NCBI GenBank assembly: GCA_016712225.1
Contig: JADJRL010000003.1
Span: 951,001-1,015,000, forward strand
Source: Candidatus Defluviibacterium haderslevense
GTDB taxonomy: Bacteria; Bacteroidota; Bacteroidia; Chitinophagales; Saprospiraceae
DNA: 64,000 bases
Direction: 5' to 3'
Part shown: positions 1 through 9,563 of the stretch, piece after piece
How positions within the stretch are numbered: the stretch's first letter is position 1
Layout: each line of letters starts with the position of its first letter
Translations under genes and position numbers: made by a program
Notes under the pieces: model-generated
The model's input: the letters and a program-made list of their open reading frames with translations, nothing else
Told to the model about the DNA's origin: nothing
The model's database searches: none

Positions 1-546
1 AAATGTGAAATACGTTTCAATACTTGCATGAATGGCTTTCTGCATGACATCGTCTCTTTGAAATGCTAAATATTCATAAGCTTTCAATGAATCCCCTATT
101 CTCCAACTGGTATAATTCCATGCATAAATCTTGAAATACAATAGACTGGGAAATAACAAATAATGGAAAATGGGAATCTCATTAGCTTGATAAATATAAT
201 TGAGTTCTTTGATTTGGCTAATGGCAGTAACGTGTTTCTGAATATTGAGAAAATAATCCCGATAATGATCGGGCTTCTTACGTATTGCATCACTATAGAA
301 TGGAATTGGCGATGCTTTGTGTGATATAAATTGATCCAAAGAAATTTGAAATTCTTTACTTAAAACCAATAAATCTTGAATACTAAATTGTATACCACCC
401 TGAATTTTTTTGTAAGCGGCATTTTCTGAGATACTCAATGTCTTAGCCAGAACGCTTGATAGTTTCTGATTAGGAGCTTTAGACCTAACCTCTTTGAGTA
501 TTTTATCTTGAAATACAGTCCACTCTTTAAGCTGCAAATTAGCCAT
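1..546 (-). CDS. HTH-type DNA-binding regulator, 3' end outside window
   Basis: Reading the minus strand from ATG at 546 gives 182 uninterrupted codons to the window edge, so the C-terminus is missing. Residues about 15-60 (ending LSISENAAYKKIQGG and following) look like a helix-turn-helix that resembles Xre/BetR-like repressors of Bacteroidota, followed by a mixed helical region rich in aromatic residues. The role is probably transcriptional control, target unknown. The gene is divergent from the lipoprotein gene at 709 across about 160 bp that is itself duplicated further on (near 2970-3110). The start was chosen because it is the first ATG after the AT-rich promoter region. Exact family membership is an inference from the N-terminal pattern only. 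Confidence 0.6.
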   Translation of the reverse strand, partial: MANLQLKEWTVFQDKILKEVRSKAPNQKLSSVLAKTLSISENAAYKKIQGGIQFSIQDLLVLSKEFQISLDQFISHKASPIPFYSDAIRKKPDHYRDYFLNIQKHVTAISQIKELNYIYQANEIPIFHYLLFPSLLYFKIYAWNYTSWRIGDSLKAYEYLAFQRDDVMQKAIHASIETYFTF

Positions 547-564
547 ATACGCAATATATTTATT

Positions 565-700
565 AAAATTTGTAATTATACTACAAAATTGATGCCCAAA
601 CATAACGAATATGGAGATATTGTTTAAACAAATATGCAAATATTTATTTTTTGGCTAGAATGAGCTAGTAATTTTACATCATGTTAATTACGAAATACAA
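565..700 (+). repeat. Upstream repeat with promoter-like motif, copy 1
   Basis: This stretch closely matches 2970-3110. Both contain the string caaatatgcaa(a)t(t)attt, then TTATTTTTTGGCTAGAAT, then a TAGTTTTAC/TAATTTTAC block shortly before a lipoprotein gene. The T-rich TTTTTTGG resembles the Bacteroidota -7 element TAnnTTTG. It was apparently duplicated together with the lipoprotein genes. Confidence 0.55.
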
Positions 701-708
701 TAACAGCC

Positions 709-1251
709 ATGAAAAAACACCTTAACCACCATTCAATAAGTCTAATCCTTTTCATTATTTATATTCAGTGCACTGAACATAATGACGATCCTTTTGAGGA
801 TTGTTTATATGGTTATACCCTTCCAATAAAGACAGATACTGGAGCTAAATCAATTGGCTTTATTTTGGATGGATTGGTTTGGCGACCAAAAGGCTACAGT
901 TTAAGCGGAATTTCTTCTGTAGCTAATAAATTGTCTGGTCATTTTGATAAACAAACGGGAAAATTAAGAATTTGGGCGGCCAAATCTTGCTTTGGTAACA
1001 CTGGAATTTTTTTCCAATATTACATGAAGAACTTGAACTGTATGTCCAAAAAAAATGAAAAAGTAGGATTTGAATCATATATAAGTGATACAATTATCGG
1101 ATTATATAAAATAGAATATGTAAATAGCTCATTCGATTATGTCAATTATATTCCAGGAAGAAAGCCATACTGGATAAATTCAAATTTTCACACTTTCATT
1201 AAGATATCTTTTCATGATAACAATAAAAGAATTATTTCAGGAACATTTTAA
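709..1251 (+). CDS. DUF6252-like lipoprotein, C-terminally truncated by a stop
   Basis: A 180-residue secreted protein with hydrophobic N-terminus and Cys21 (IYIQC, a poor lipobox). The core motif TGAKSIGFILDGLVW matches the paralogs at 3115 and 3734 (EGKNTLGCLVNGKVW), which I place in the DUF6252-type family; function unknown. After SGTF the frame stops with TAA where the paralogs have EF. The next 24 codons still read FVVIDEFNSDIIYITDE, a second stop, then FDGKY, so the true C-terminus (to about 1320) has been lost by two nonsense changes. It is probably a decaying gene. The downstream sequence carries the same GGCAAGGAAGC tail found after the paralogs. Confidence 0.6.
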   Translation: MKKHLNHHSISLILFIIYIQCTEHNDDPFEDCLYGYTLPIKTDTGAKSIGFILDGLVWRPKGYSLSGISSVANKLSGHFDKQTGKLRIWAAKSCFGNTGIFFQYYMKNLNCMSKKNEKVGFESYISDTIIGLYKIEYVNSSFDYVNYIPGRKPYWINSNFHTFIKISFHDNNKRIISGTF

Positions 1252-1397
1252 TTCGTAGTAATTGATGAATTCAATTCAGATATAATTTACATAACAGATG
1301 AATGATTTGATGGTAAATATAAACAAGATGGACTTTGGCAAGGAAGCAATATTAAATTCATATAAATAATCTCACAATTAAATTAAAAATTTATAAA

Positions 1398-1970
1398 ATG
1401 AAAAATTTATTCTTATTCTCAATTCTTTTATTCAGCAGCTGTTTTGACTTTTTTGGAGACCCACCAGATTCGATTAAAGAGTGTTATTGCTGCGATGATC
1501 TACCAGAAGTCACTTCTTTAGGTGTAGATTCATTTGGCTTCACCTATAATGATACAATATGGATATGTAAAGGATATGGATCATTCGGATTTAGTTTATC
1601 TTCAAATCCAAATGTGCCCTATTTCAACCCCGGTAATGATTGCAAGAATGCATTCATAGAAGCCGAAAGATCATGTACTAATTATGAAAATGCATTCCAA
1701 TCAATTCTGCAAGAAAAATTCAGAATTTCATTTATTTCATTTCCTCAAGATAGCCAAATTATTGTAGTAGACGGTAAGCAGTCAACTATAAATTTTTGGC
1801 ATACAAAAGGTCATTATATCTCCACGAATAGAAGTAAAGGGTTTATCGCGATAACTGAATTTGACACTTCATCAAGAATAATCGCAGGTCTGTTTTCAGC
1901 CAAGTTATTTAGGACTGATGATCTTGATTCTCTCATGATCAAAAATGGAAGATTCGATATAAAGTTTTAA
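1398..1970 (+). CDS. DUF6252-like lipoprotein paralog
   Basis: A 190-residue predicted lipoprotein: signal sequence with lipobox LFSSC, then a Cys-rich segment (ECYCCDD). The family-like motif is LGVDSFGFTYNDTIW and the C-terminal strand is IIAGLFSAKL ending NGRFDIKF, equivalent to IISGTFEF and GRFDGKY in the paralogs. It is more divergent than the 3115/3734 pair. It probably sits on the outer or inner membrane surface; function unknown. The gene is complete and follows the decayed paralog by about 80 bp after its remnant tail. Confidence 0.65.
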   Translation: MKNLFLFSILLFSSCFDFFGDPPDSIKECYCCDDLPEVTSLGVDSFGFTYNDTIWICKGYGSFGFSLSSNPNVPYFNPGNDCKNAFIEAERSCTNYENAFQSILQEKFRISFISFPQDSQIIVVDGKQSTINFWHTKGHYISTNRSKGFIAITEFDTSSRIIAGLFSAKLFRTDDLDSLMIKNGRFDIKF

Positions 1971-2054
1971 ATAGGTCCTATTGAAAAAAGGTCTCCATTG
2001 GAGTCCAATTAATTCATCTAAACAAGATTTTATCACAAATTCAATTTTATATTT

Positions 2055-2277
2055 ATGTTTAAACAAATTCAATTTTCGATTTTGCTAATATTGTCTCACA
2101 CTGTGATTCATTCCCAGCAATCTTCATGATTCTAATTCTAACAATTATCTCCGTATTAATTATCAGGATAAGTACAAAAGAATCATTTCAAGTACTTTCG
2201 AATTTGTAGCAATTGATTCAACTTATAAAAAAGATACAATTAAAATTTCAGAAGTTCGTTTTGATGGAAAATATTGA
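2055..2277 (+). pseudogene. Remnant of a DUF6252-like lipoprotein gene
   Basis: ATG at 2055 opens a 24-codon signal-peptide-like stretch ending in TGA at 2127. One base over, a second frame (2128-2277) reads NSNNYLRINYQDKYKRII, then SSTFEFVAIDST, and ends VRFDGKY followed by TGA. That is the conserved C-terminal third of the paralogs at 3115 and 3734. The middle of the gene is missing and the frames no longer join, so this is a deletion-derived relic. Confidence 0.7.
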
Positions 2278-2401
2278 TAATAAGGAGCTTTGGCAATAAA
2301 TAATAAATAAACAACTATAAGAAACTGTAGGCCCTGTTTCTATGAAAAAGTTTTTACACTGACTAATTTTTAAGTATTAGCTTATTATATTCAAGCCAAG
2401 A

Positions 2402-2692
2402 TGTACTAAATTCCCAGTTCAAAGCCCGGATCCTAGAGGCCCTAAATATTATGATTAAAAACAGATATCTCCGAGATTTCAGTATGTTAGAATTCCAGAG
2501 TATTTTACATTTTCTTATTTCCGTGGCAAGTATCTTACTGATTCTAGATCTGTTTATGATCCTCGAAATGTTATGATGACAGTTAAGCTAAGATCTATGT
2601 CTTTTCCACCCAATCCAATATTTCCAATGCTGTATTGTATAATAAAAGAAATAAAATATTGGGTCAATCAAATTTTTCCCTTTTTGGTTTAG
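2402..2692 (+). pseudogene. Open stretch with internal stop, possible gene relic
   Basis: One frame is open from about 2402 to 2692 except for a single TAA at 2456. It reads KFPVQSPDPRGPKYYD, stop, then 77 codons ending NQIFPFLV. It has no start codon of its own. I do not recognise the product. It may be the decayed middle part of another secreted protein of this cluster, or chance openness. The rest of 2278-2970 shows nothing else that I can support. Confidence 0.25.
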
Positions 2693-2969
2693 TATATTTA
2701 AAGTAGGATAGAAATCACCAAGAAACCCTAAAAATCCAATTGACTTAATTTCAGGATGAAAATTCCTAGGATGTCAAATGAAAATCAAATTGTTCTTAAG
2801 AGTAATAATGATTTCTTACCGCATCACTTTTTAACAATAAAAAAGATGAGTTAGATTTTTTATTTCCCATACCTTCTATCCCATTAAGTAATAAAATCTC
2901 ATATGAAAGAATTTAACTTGTGACCATTCCTTTTATTTACATTTATCCATTTACGAAATATGTTCAGAA

Positions 2970-3110
2970 AAATTTGTAATAAAACTACAAAAAATAAGGC
3001 CAAATACATAAAATTTGGACATATTATTTAAACAAATATGCAATTATTTATTTTTTGGCTAGAATTGATAGGTAGTTTTACATTAAATTAACAACAAGTA
3101 AAATCTAAAT
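2970..3110 (+). repeat. Upstream repeat with promoter-like motif, copy 2
   Basis: Second copy of the 565-700 sequence, directly before the lipoprotein gene at 3115. It shares the TTATTTTTTGGCTAGAAT block and the TAGTTTTAC block. It probably holds the promoter of the 3115-4273 gene pair. Confidence 0.55.
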
Positions 3111-3114
3111 TAAT

Positions 3115-3657
3115 ATGAAAAAATTAACTTTATCGGTAATATTAATCTCCATATTATTATCAAGCTGTGATTTTGACTTGGGTTCAGATCCTGTAGATCA
3201 AAATAAAATTCCTGAACTTCCACCCTTAACAACAGAAGGGAAAAATACTTTAGGATGTTTGGTGAATGGTAAGGTTTGGGTAGCAAAAGTGCCAATTAAT
3301 CTATCTGGAGATGTGGCTTTTCAAATGGGTTATGACTCAATCACAGGACATTTTGGTATAAATTCATTATGGGAGAGTCAAGATTATTCAATTCATCAAA
3401 GACTTGGATTTGAATCTTATATTAATAATTTAATAGTAGGCAATTATAAATTATACAGAAATCCTGCATTTCCAGATTTTATAGATAAAATTTGGAAATC
3501 ATATTGGGTAAAATCAAATTTACTAAACCAAATTAATATTCATTATATTAATAAAGAAAAAAAGATCATTTCTGGAACATTTGAATTTACAGTCATAGAT
3601 ACAATCAATGCTGATACTATTAAAATAACTGACGGAAGATTTGATGGAAGATATTGA
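3115..3657 (+). CDS. DUF6252-like lipoprotein
   Basis: A 180-residue predicted lipoprotein with lipobox LLSSC (Cys18). An acidic linker (DFDLGSDPVDQNK) is followed by LPPLTTEGKNTLGCLVNGKVW, the motif by which I assign the DUF6252-type family. The C-terminus is IISGTFEFTVIDT then ITDGRFDGRY. Function is unknown; such proteins are probably surface-exposed and beta-rich. It is the closest paralog of the next gene (3734), separated by 76 bp containing the recurring GGCAAGGAAGC tail, so the pair arose by tandem duplication and is probably co-transcribed. Confidence 0.75.
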   Translation: MKKLTLSVILISILLSSCDFDLGSDPVDQNKIPELPPLTTEGKNTLGCLVNGKVWVAKVPINLSGDVAFQMGYDSITGHFGINSLWESQDYSIHQRLGFESYINNLIVGNYKLYRNPAFPDFIDKIWKSYWVKSNLLNQINIHYINKEKKIISGTFEFTVIDTINADTIKITDGRFDGRY

Positions 3658-3733
3658 TTTATTAAAATGAGGAACTTGGCAAGGAAGCCTCTTGAATACA
3701 CTTAAATAATCTAACATTTATAAAAAATACAAA

Positions 3734-4273
3734 ATGAAAAAATTAATCTTTTTATCAATCCTTATACTCACAAGCTGTGTTGACTTTGGCCCAGATCCAG
3801 TAGATCCTAATAAGCCATTGGAATTACCACCTATTACAATGGAAGGTAAGAATATTCTTGGATGTAAGGTGAATGGGCAAGTGTGGGTAAGTTCAGTGCC
3901 ATTTAATTTGTCAGGATATAATTCATTTAGGATGGGTTATGATTCATTAAGTGGCCATTTCGGAATAAATTCTTTATGGATTACTCCTGGAAATGAAATA
4001 TTCGAGAATCTAAAATTTGAATCAATTGTAATTAATAAATTGGTTGGAGACTATAAAATATTACGAAATATTAATGTCGCTAATTTTATTGATGTTGCTA
4101 ATATTAATTACAATCAATATTGGATTGATAATACACCAAAGAATAAATTATCAATTACTTACGCAAACAAATTAAAAAACATAATTTCTGGAACATTCGA
4201 ATTTACAGCAATAGACACTTTACATAATGATACATTGTTTATTACAGAGGGCCGTTTCGATGGGAAATATTAA
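3734..4273 (+). CDS. DUF6252-like lipoprotein
   Basis: A 179-residue lipoprotein with lipobox ILTSC (Cys15) and the same order of blocks as 3115: DPVDPNKPLELPP, EGKNILGCKVNGQVW, GYDSLSGHFGINSLW, IISGTFEFTAIDT and EGRFDGKY. It is the reference intact member against which the truncated copies at 709, 2055 and 9243 can be recognised. It is followed by the tail GGCAAGGAAGC and, 74 bp on, the lipase-like T9SS gene on the same strand. Molecular function is unknown. Confidence 0.75.
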   Translation: MKKLIFLSILILTSCVDFGPDPVDPNKPLELPPITMEGKNILGCKVNGQVWVSSVPFNLSGYNSFRMGYDSLSGHFGINSLWITPGNEIFENLKFESIVINKLVGDYKILRNINVANFIDVANINYNQYWIDNTPKNKLSITYANKLKNIISGTFEFTAIDTLHNDTLFITEGRFDGKY

Positions 4274-4347
4274 TTAGAAGGGCTTCGGCAAGGAAGCCCC
4301 TCTTGAATTCACATAAATAATCTCGTAACTAATTAAAATTATTATAT

Positions 4348-7300
4348 ATGAAAAAACTTTTTTACACATTATTCTGTCTGTTCTACTCATTGAGCGGCAA
4401 TACACAGATAGAAGGGTTGGTCATAGAAAAGTCTTCAGCTCTGGGTGATCAAATTAATCATATAATGGCACCTCTAGATCTAAGTCTGATTACTACCAAT
4501 GTCTTCTATGACAAAGGTATGGATTTTTTCAATTGGAGGAAGCTTGATGGGAACTTTCCTTCTGACAGCACTACTGTTAAATCTGAACATTGGGGTTTAC
4601 TCAACTTCCAAGCCGTAAGTAGTTTTATGGGAAATTATTATCCTTTTCCACCTCCTGAAACTTATTTATCGTATATGCAAAATCACAGCGTGACAGGTCC
4701 AATTTATCTTGGTCTAATGGCAATTGATTATCAGAGATTCCGTGATGATGCCATAACTGCGAATCTCATTTACTTTGATGCTAAAGACTCTACGCTCAAT
4801 GATGTGCAAAATCGCAGTGACAGCCCCTATCTACGAGATACTATGCTTTCTTTAGTTGCCTTGAGATACACAACAGAAGGAAAGGATTTGGAATTCATTC
4901 TACCAGAAGATATAGTTATGAGCAATATTGGAGTGCCTGATAGTATGTGGATCGACTTTGATGATGGCAATGGCTATACATTAATTGATACTAATCAGAT
5001 TATCAATATGAGCTATTCAGATTATGGTGTGCATACATTAGTATTCAAGTGCAAAATAAATAATGGGGATCTATTCTACGCGAAGACCCAGATTGAGAAT
5101 ATTCCACAAACTTCGGGTTTAAGTGTACAAATGCCACCAGGATATGATAATGAACCAAATGAAACGCATATTCTCAATCGCGATACAATTAATATCTTCT
5201 TCGGTAATCCTTGCAAGAAATTATTGAAACCTATAATTTTCATTGAAGGAATTAATCCTTCTAAATTATTCAGGAATTATTGGTTGGATATGAAATTTAG
5301 ACTACGTTTTGATAAAGATAATGTTGTACAAATTGTGCAAACCCCAGATTCCAAATCAGCATGGGATAATCTCGCCAAGATGGGTTATGATATTATCTAT
5401 TACAACTTTGAGCTAGGTGAAGGTGACATTCTAGAGAATAGCAGCCGAGTGAGCAAGTTTATTACTTGGGTTAATGAAGAGAAGCGAAAAAACAAGAGCA
5501 ATGAGAAGAATATTGTTATTGGTGCTAGTATGGGCGGTGTAGTAGGTTATCATGCCTTAAGAACAATGGAGGTCAGTAATAGCGATCCCGATACTAAGTT
5601 TTTAATAACGTTTGACTCACCTCTCAAAGGCGCAAATGTACCGCTTGGACTTCAATGTATGGTAAAGTATTTGGGCAATTATACGGATCCTAATATTTTT
5701 AATCCTAAGAAAATTAATGAACATGTTCCAGTTTTAAAAACTTTCGAAGATGTTCTACTTTCAGGAGCTGCGAAACAAATGCTATATTACAATATATACA
5801 GTTGTGATTCACTGTATGAAGATACTAATGGAGATGGAATAGACGAATTGTACTTAACTAATTGTGGAAATAGTAAATGGCATGATTCATTCTATGATGC
5901 AATAGATAATATGGGACCATTAAATCTTGAACATATACCAATAAGTAATGGCTCTTCCATTGGTGAAAAACAGAAACTCCAAGCCAGCGAACATTACTTA
6001 CATATAACTGCTAAATCACAAAAAGATGATTTTCTTGGCGCAGTTACAGTTAATACTTGTGATGGATACATTTTGCCAAGTTCTGGAATAGAAACAATCT
6101 ATTACCATGATATCGAGAAGTACTTTCAAATAATTATTGGAGGGTATTGGGCAAGAGAACGATTGACAATAAAAGCTGATGCTAGTAAGTTTAAAAATTA
6201 TGATATAGCTCCTGGTGGCATGACAGATTTTGGAATTTCTGATGGTTTAAATCAATTAACATTCGGAAATTCTTCAGCTAAAATAAAATCAAGTCAATCA
6301 GCATGGGGCTTTGTCCCAACTGTGAGTGGACTAAATATGCCTATGGGTACAGATCCATTTATAACCATTAACGATTGTGGAACGAATCTGACTGAACGTT
6401 GTTATTCGTCAAAAGATGATGTCGCGATCTGTGCTTATTCAAAAACAAATCAACACAATCAAGGCCATGTAAGTTTTAATTCAAAAAATGCTACTTTCAT
6501 TCTAGATGTCTTATACAATGAAGATGTTACAGAGTTAAGAAATATAAGCGAACTAAAAGATAAGACTTTTAACTTTGGAAGTAATGCAGGATACTCAGGA
6601 CCCGATCCAATTATTTATAAACCACATTACTGTGGGAATGTGATAGATAGAGATCTAGACATCATTAGTCATGAAGGAAAACTTTGGATTAATCACTATG
6701 GTAGAATTGGTTTCACTCAAAAGTTGACGAATCCTAATAATGTCATATCAGGAAGTTATGATGTCAATATTATTAAAGCTTGTAATGACAGTACTATTGT
6801 TCATGTATACAATAATGGTGAAATTAGAATTGGAGACAAATTAAATGCCAATAACACTGCCAACCTCAACGTAATGGATAGCGCACGACTCATCGCTAGT
6901 TCTAATGGTAAAATCATAATTGATGAAGATTCAAGATTGAATGTTTATTCGGGTGGCATTGTCACAATAGATGCAGGTGGCAAAATTATAGCTGGATATA
7001 ATGCGAAAATAATAGTAAAAGAAGGTGGTACCCTTCACATTAAAGCTGGCGGTATTCTTGAATTAATTGATAATGGTCAACTCATCGTAGATCAATGGGG
7101 AACAATAATTATTGATAAAGATGCTATTCTCAGAATGAAAGATGGAGACCAGACTACCGATGGAAGATGCAATGTAACGATTAGCGCTCGAGGTAAAATG
7201 ATTTATAATGGTGCCTGGGTTCATGATGGAAATGGATATGTACAATTTAATAGTGAAAACGAATTAATTCAAAATGAAACTTTTTCTGTTACTGGTATTG

Positions 7301-8796
7301 CTAAAGGTATTCGAACCATAAGGTTGGCACATTCTGCTATATTAAAAATTAATGACAAGGGAATCATTTTGGGTAAAGGAAAAGTAGATTATGAACCACA
7401 ATCCAGTATCTCAATTGGTGATGATGGATTAGTCAATACAAATATGATGGTATTTAATGGGACTGTTAATTTTGTACCCTCATACTCAGATTTAACTATT
7501 GCTTTATCTGGAAATAAGTCTGGAACTATTACAGTAAATAGATCCGATTTCAAATTGTTATTCAAAGGCATACAAGGAGATTTCGATTTTGCAAAAACGT
7601 CGACTGGCAATTTATTATTGACTAAATCAATTTTCAATGAAGTGACAAGGCCATTGACAATCATCGGTGCATATAAAGCCAGATTAGATTCTGTATATAT
7701 TGACAAATCAAATTATTCATCTTTTACAGGAACATATAGAGTTGATAATAATAAAGTCATGGTGAGTAACTCAGCAACTGGCTTTAATATTAATCAAGTA
7801 AAATATTTTGTAATTACAAATAGCGCATTCTCACAGAATCAAATTGGGGTCCGAGGAAATTCATCCAATTACTTTGTATATAAAAGCTCCTTTATAAATA
7901 ATGAACTTGGAATTAGCATTCCTTATGGATCTAATCTTTCAGGTTTAGTAGAATGTGGTTGTTCATCATTTATTGATAATGGAATTAGTATCCATGGCGA
8001 GGATGTTTTACTTAGTATTAGCCCACTATCTGCAAATGCATCAGGTCTTTATCCAGTAGGTAATAATAATTTTGTAAGTTCCAGTCTTAGCAATATGCAT
8101 TTCTATATCTACTTGAATACTAGAAATTATAATTTAGTTTCTGCAGAATACAATTATTGGGGCGGTGGACTGCCACCATCAGATAGTTATTTCTTATCTA
8201 CAAATGGTGTCACTTCTGATATACCCTTAATATCATATCCGTATCATAATACTTTCAGAGTTGATTGTCCTCGAATTATTCAGGGAATTGGTGGCAATGG
8301 AACATGTGGATACAATGGAGGTCCATTTAATCTTCCGTTTAATGATATAAGAGATCAAGCAATACAGTCATTTCACACTGATCAAAGTGAACAAACAGAA
8401 ACCATGATGCAGGATATAAGTAGCTCACAAAATGATAATTATGCAGCTTCAAGCTCTGACTGCAAATTCACTTATGATTACGCCAGAATATTCACTCAGG
8501 TGGCTTTGAATCCAACGAGATTACCTATTTTGAGTGACGCTAATGATTTCACTTTGTTAAATAAGAATATCCATGTTAACCCAAATCCAATCCATGATTT
8601 CATGAATATCACAATGCCTAAAGGTGAATATACCATGTCTCTATTCAATGGTTTTGGTAAATTGATATTTAAAAAACAGTTGAATGGCAACTCAATTATT
8701 GATACTAAAAGCCTAATAGCTGGACTATATTATTATACAATAACAAATGCTCATTCAAAAATAATTTATTCAAGTAAAGTTGAAAAGTTGAAATAG
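4348..8796 (+). CDS. Large T9SS-secreted lipase-like protein with beta-solenoid region
   Basis: A 1482-residue secreted protein. N-terminal signal peptide (MKKLFYTLFCLFYSLSGNTQ). Residues about 280-480 look like an alpha/beta hydrolase: IIFIEGINPSK, then the nucleophile elbow GASMGG with Ser394, then FDSPLKGANVP. Residues about 830-1000 are Gly/Ile-rich short repeats (GGIVTIDAGGKIIAG and similar), typical of a right-handed beta-helix, followed by parallel-beta-helix-like segments. The last about 75 residues (VNPNPIHDFMNI ... GLYYYTI) are a T9SS type A sorting domain, so the protein should be exported and anchored on the cell surface or released. The substrate is unknown; an esterase or lipase is the best guess. 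It is followed by a strong terminator hairpin. Confidence 0.75.
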   Translation: MKKLFYTLFCLFYSLSGNTQIEGLVIEKSSALGDQINHIMAPLDLSLITTNVFYDKGMDFFNWRKLDGNFPSDSTTVKSEHWGLLNFQAVSSFMGNYYPFPPPETYLSYMQNHSVTGPIYLGLMAIDYQRFRDDAITANLIYFDAKDSTLNDVQNRSDSPYLRDTMLSLVALRYTTEGKDLEFILPEDIVMSNIGVPDSMWIDFDDGNGYTLIDTNQIINMSYSDYGVHTLVFKCKINNGDLFYAKTQIENIPQTSGLSVQMPPGYDNEPNETHILNRDTINIFFGNPCKKLLKPIIFIEGINPSKLFRNYWLDMKFRLRFDKDNVVQIVQTPDSKSAWDNLAKMGYDIIYYNFELGEGDILENSSRVSKFITWVNEEKRKNKSNEKNIVIGASMGGVVGYHALRTMEVSNSDPDTKFLITFDSPLKGANVPLGLQCMVKYLGNYTDPNIFNPKKINEHVPVLKTFEDVLLSGAAKQMLYYNIYSCDSLYEDTNGDGIDELYLTNCGNSKWHDSFYDAIDNMGPLNLEHIPISNGSSIGEKQKLQASEHYLHITAKSQKDDFLGAVTVNTCDGYILPSSGIETIYYHDIEKYFQIIIGGYWARERLTIKADASKFKNYDIAPGGMTDFGISDGLNQLTFGNSSAKIKSSQSAWGFVPTVSGLNMPMGTDPFITINDCGTNLTERCYSSKDDVAICAYSKTNQHNQGHVSFNSKNATFILDVLYNEDVTELRNISELKDKTFNFGSNAGYSGPDPIIYKPHYCGNVIDRDLDIISHEGKLWINHYGRIGFTQKLTNPNNVISGSYDVNIIKACNDSTIVHVYNNGEIRIGDKLNANNTANLNVMDSARLIASSNGKIIIDEDSRLNVYSGGIVTIDAGGKIIAGYNAKIIVKEGGTLHIKAGGILELIDNGQLIVDQWGTIIIDKDAILRMKDGDQTTDGRCNVTISARGKMIYNGAWVHDGNGYVQFNSENELIQNETFSVTGIAKGIRTIRLAHSAILKINDKGIILGKGKVDYEPQSSISIGDDGLVNTNMMVFNGTVNFVPSYSDLTIALSGNKSGTITVNRSDFKLLFKGIQGDFDFAKTSTGNLLLTKSIFNEVTRPLTIIGAYKARLDSVYIDKSNYSSFTGTYRVDNNKVMVSNSATGFNINQVKYFVITNSAFSQNQIGVRGNSSNYFVYKSSFINNELGISIPYGSNLSGLVECGCSSFIDNGISIHGEDVLLSISPLSANASGLYPVGNNNFVSSSLSNMHFYIYLNTRNYNLVSAEYNYWGGGLPPSDSYFLSTNGVTSDIPLISYPYHNTFRVDCPRIIQGIGGNGTCGYNGGPFNLPFNDIRDQAIQSFHTDQSEQTETMMQDISSSQNDNYAASSSDCKFTYDYARIFTQVALNPTRLPILSDANDFTLLNKNIHVNPNPIHDFMNITMPKGEYTMSLFNGFGKLIFKKQLNGNSIIDTKSLIAGLYYYTITNAHSKIIYSSKVEKLK

Positions 8797-8848
8797 ATTA
8801 TACCCCTTTTAATAACAAACTATTAGAACAATCTATTATTACACCCTG

Positions 8849-8889
8849 ATGGTGGCAAATGTCATAATATGGCTTTGTCACCATTTTTA
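8849..8889 (+). terminator. Intrinsic terminator after the lipase-like gene
   Basis: ATGGTGGCAAA (8849-8859) pairs with TTTGTCACCAT (8874-8884) with one mismatch, followed by TTTTTAATTTTT. It lies 50 bp after the stop codon. Confidence 0.7.
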
Positions 8890-9028
8890 ATTTTTAAAAA
8901 TTACATCCATCCTATTCATACAAATTATATGAAGTATATATTAGATTTAAAATTGAATCTATCAAAATGACTAATGTTATAAATACACTATACAATCAAC
9001 TTAACTTCTTTAATAAAATTCAATTGTT

Positions 9029-9184
9029 ATGAAATCTAAACTGAATAATATTCATATATTCTTATGCCATTGTGATTTATACTTTAGTGCAATATATTTA
9101 GGTGTAATGCAGACACTTCCATGGGAGGTCTGCTTGCAGATCAAAGCATCAGCATGTCGAATGAAAAACAAATTTATCTTTTAA
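9029..9184 (+). CDS. Small ORF, possible N-terminal relic of a secreted protein
   Basis: A 51-codon frame starts MKSKLNNIHIFLCHC, resembling a short lipoprotein signal, and ends after KNKFIF. It lies just upstream of a DUF6252-like C-terminal relic (9243-9413), so it may be the 5' fragment of that broken gene. There is no independent evidence that it is translated. Confidence 0.25.
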   Translation: MKSKLNNIHIFLCHCDLYFSAIYLGVMQTLPWEVCLQIKASACRMKNKFIF

Positions 9185-9242
9185 CTGTGGTCTAATTTAT
9201 TTTTCACTTCGGTAATAGAATAGGCAATAGAAATCAAAATGA

Positions 9243-9413
9243 GAATTGTTTTGAGTACACCTTTTTAGACTCAACATTAATAAATTAATACTTAATAAAA
9301 TGGATACCGTTAACTATATTATAGAAGGTCAATTTGAATTTAAACTTACTAATTTATGTGGTGACACATAAACCATAACAGATGGATATTTTAAAACGAA
9401 ATTTATTTTTTGA
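9243..9413 (+). pseudogene. C-terminal relic of a DUF6252-like lipoprotein gene
   Basis: The frame reads LNKMDTVNYIIEGQFEFKL, LCGDT, a TAA stop (9369-9371), then TITDGYFKTKF. This aligns with IISGTFEF ... ITEGRFDGKY of the intact paralogs. The N-terminal two thirds are missing or scrambled and an in-frame stop interrupts the rest. It is the remote edge of the lipoprotein cluster. Confidence 0.6.
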
Positions 9414-9563
9414 TGCAGTCCTCTTTTGATACGTTTGTTGCATCATGTAGTTTCTTTCTTGCAAACGACGGACAACATCATTTCATCCAACAAAGCAAAT
9501 ATTATTCTGGCAAAGTCGAATCAAGTCTAACAATGGACGCACACTACAAATGGGTCTCCATTT

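Noticed and set aside
7063..7706. Two minus-strand frames of 60 and 105 codons
   Set aside because: Antisense to the repetitive beta-solenoid part of the lipase-like gene, which has clear coding and T9SS features.
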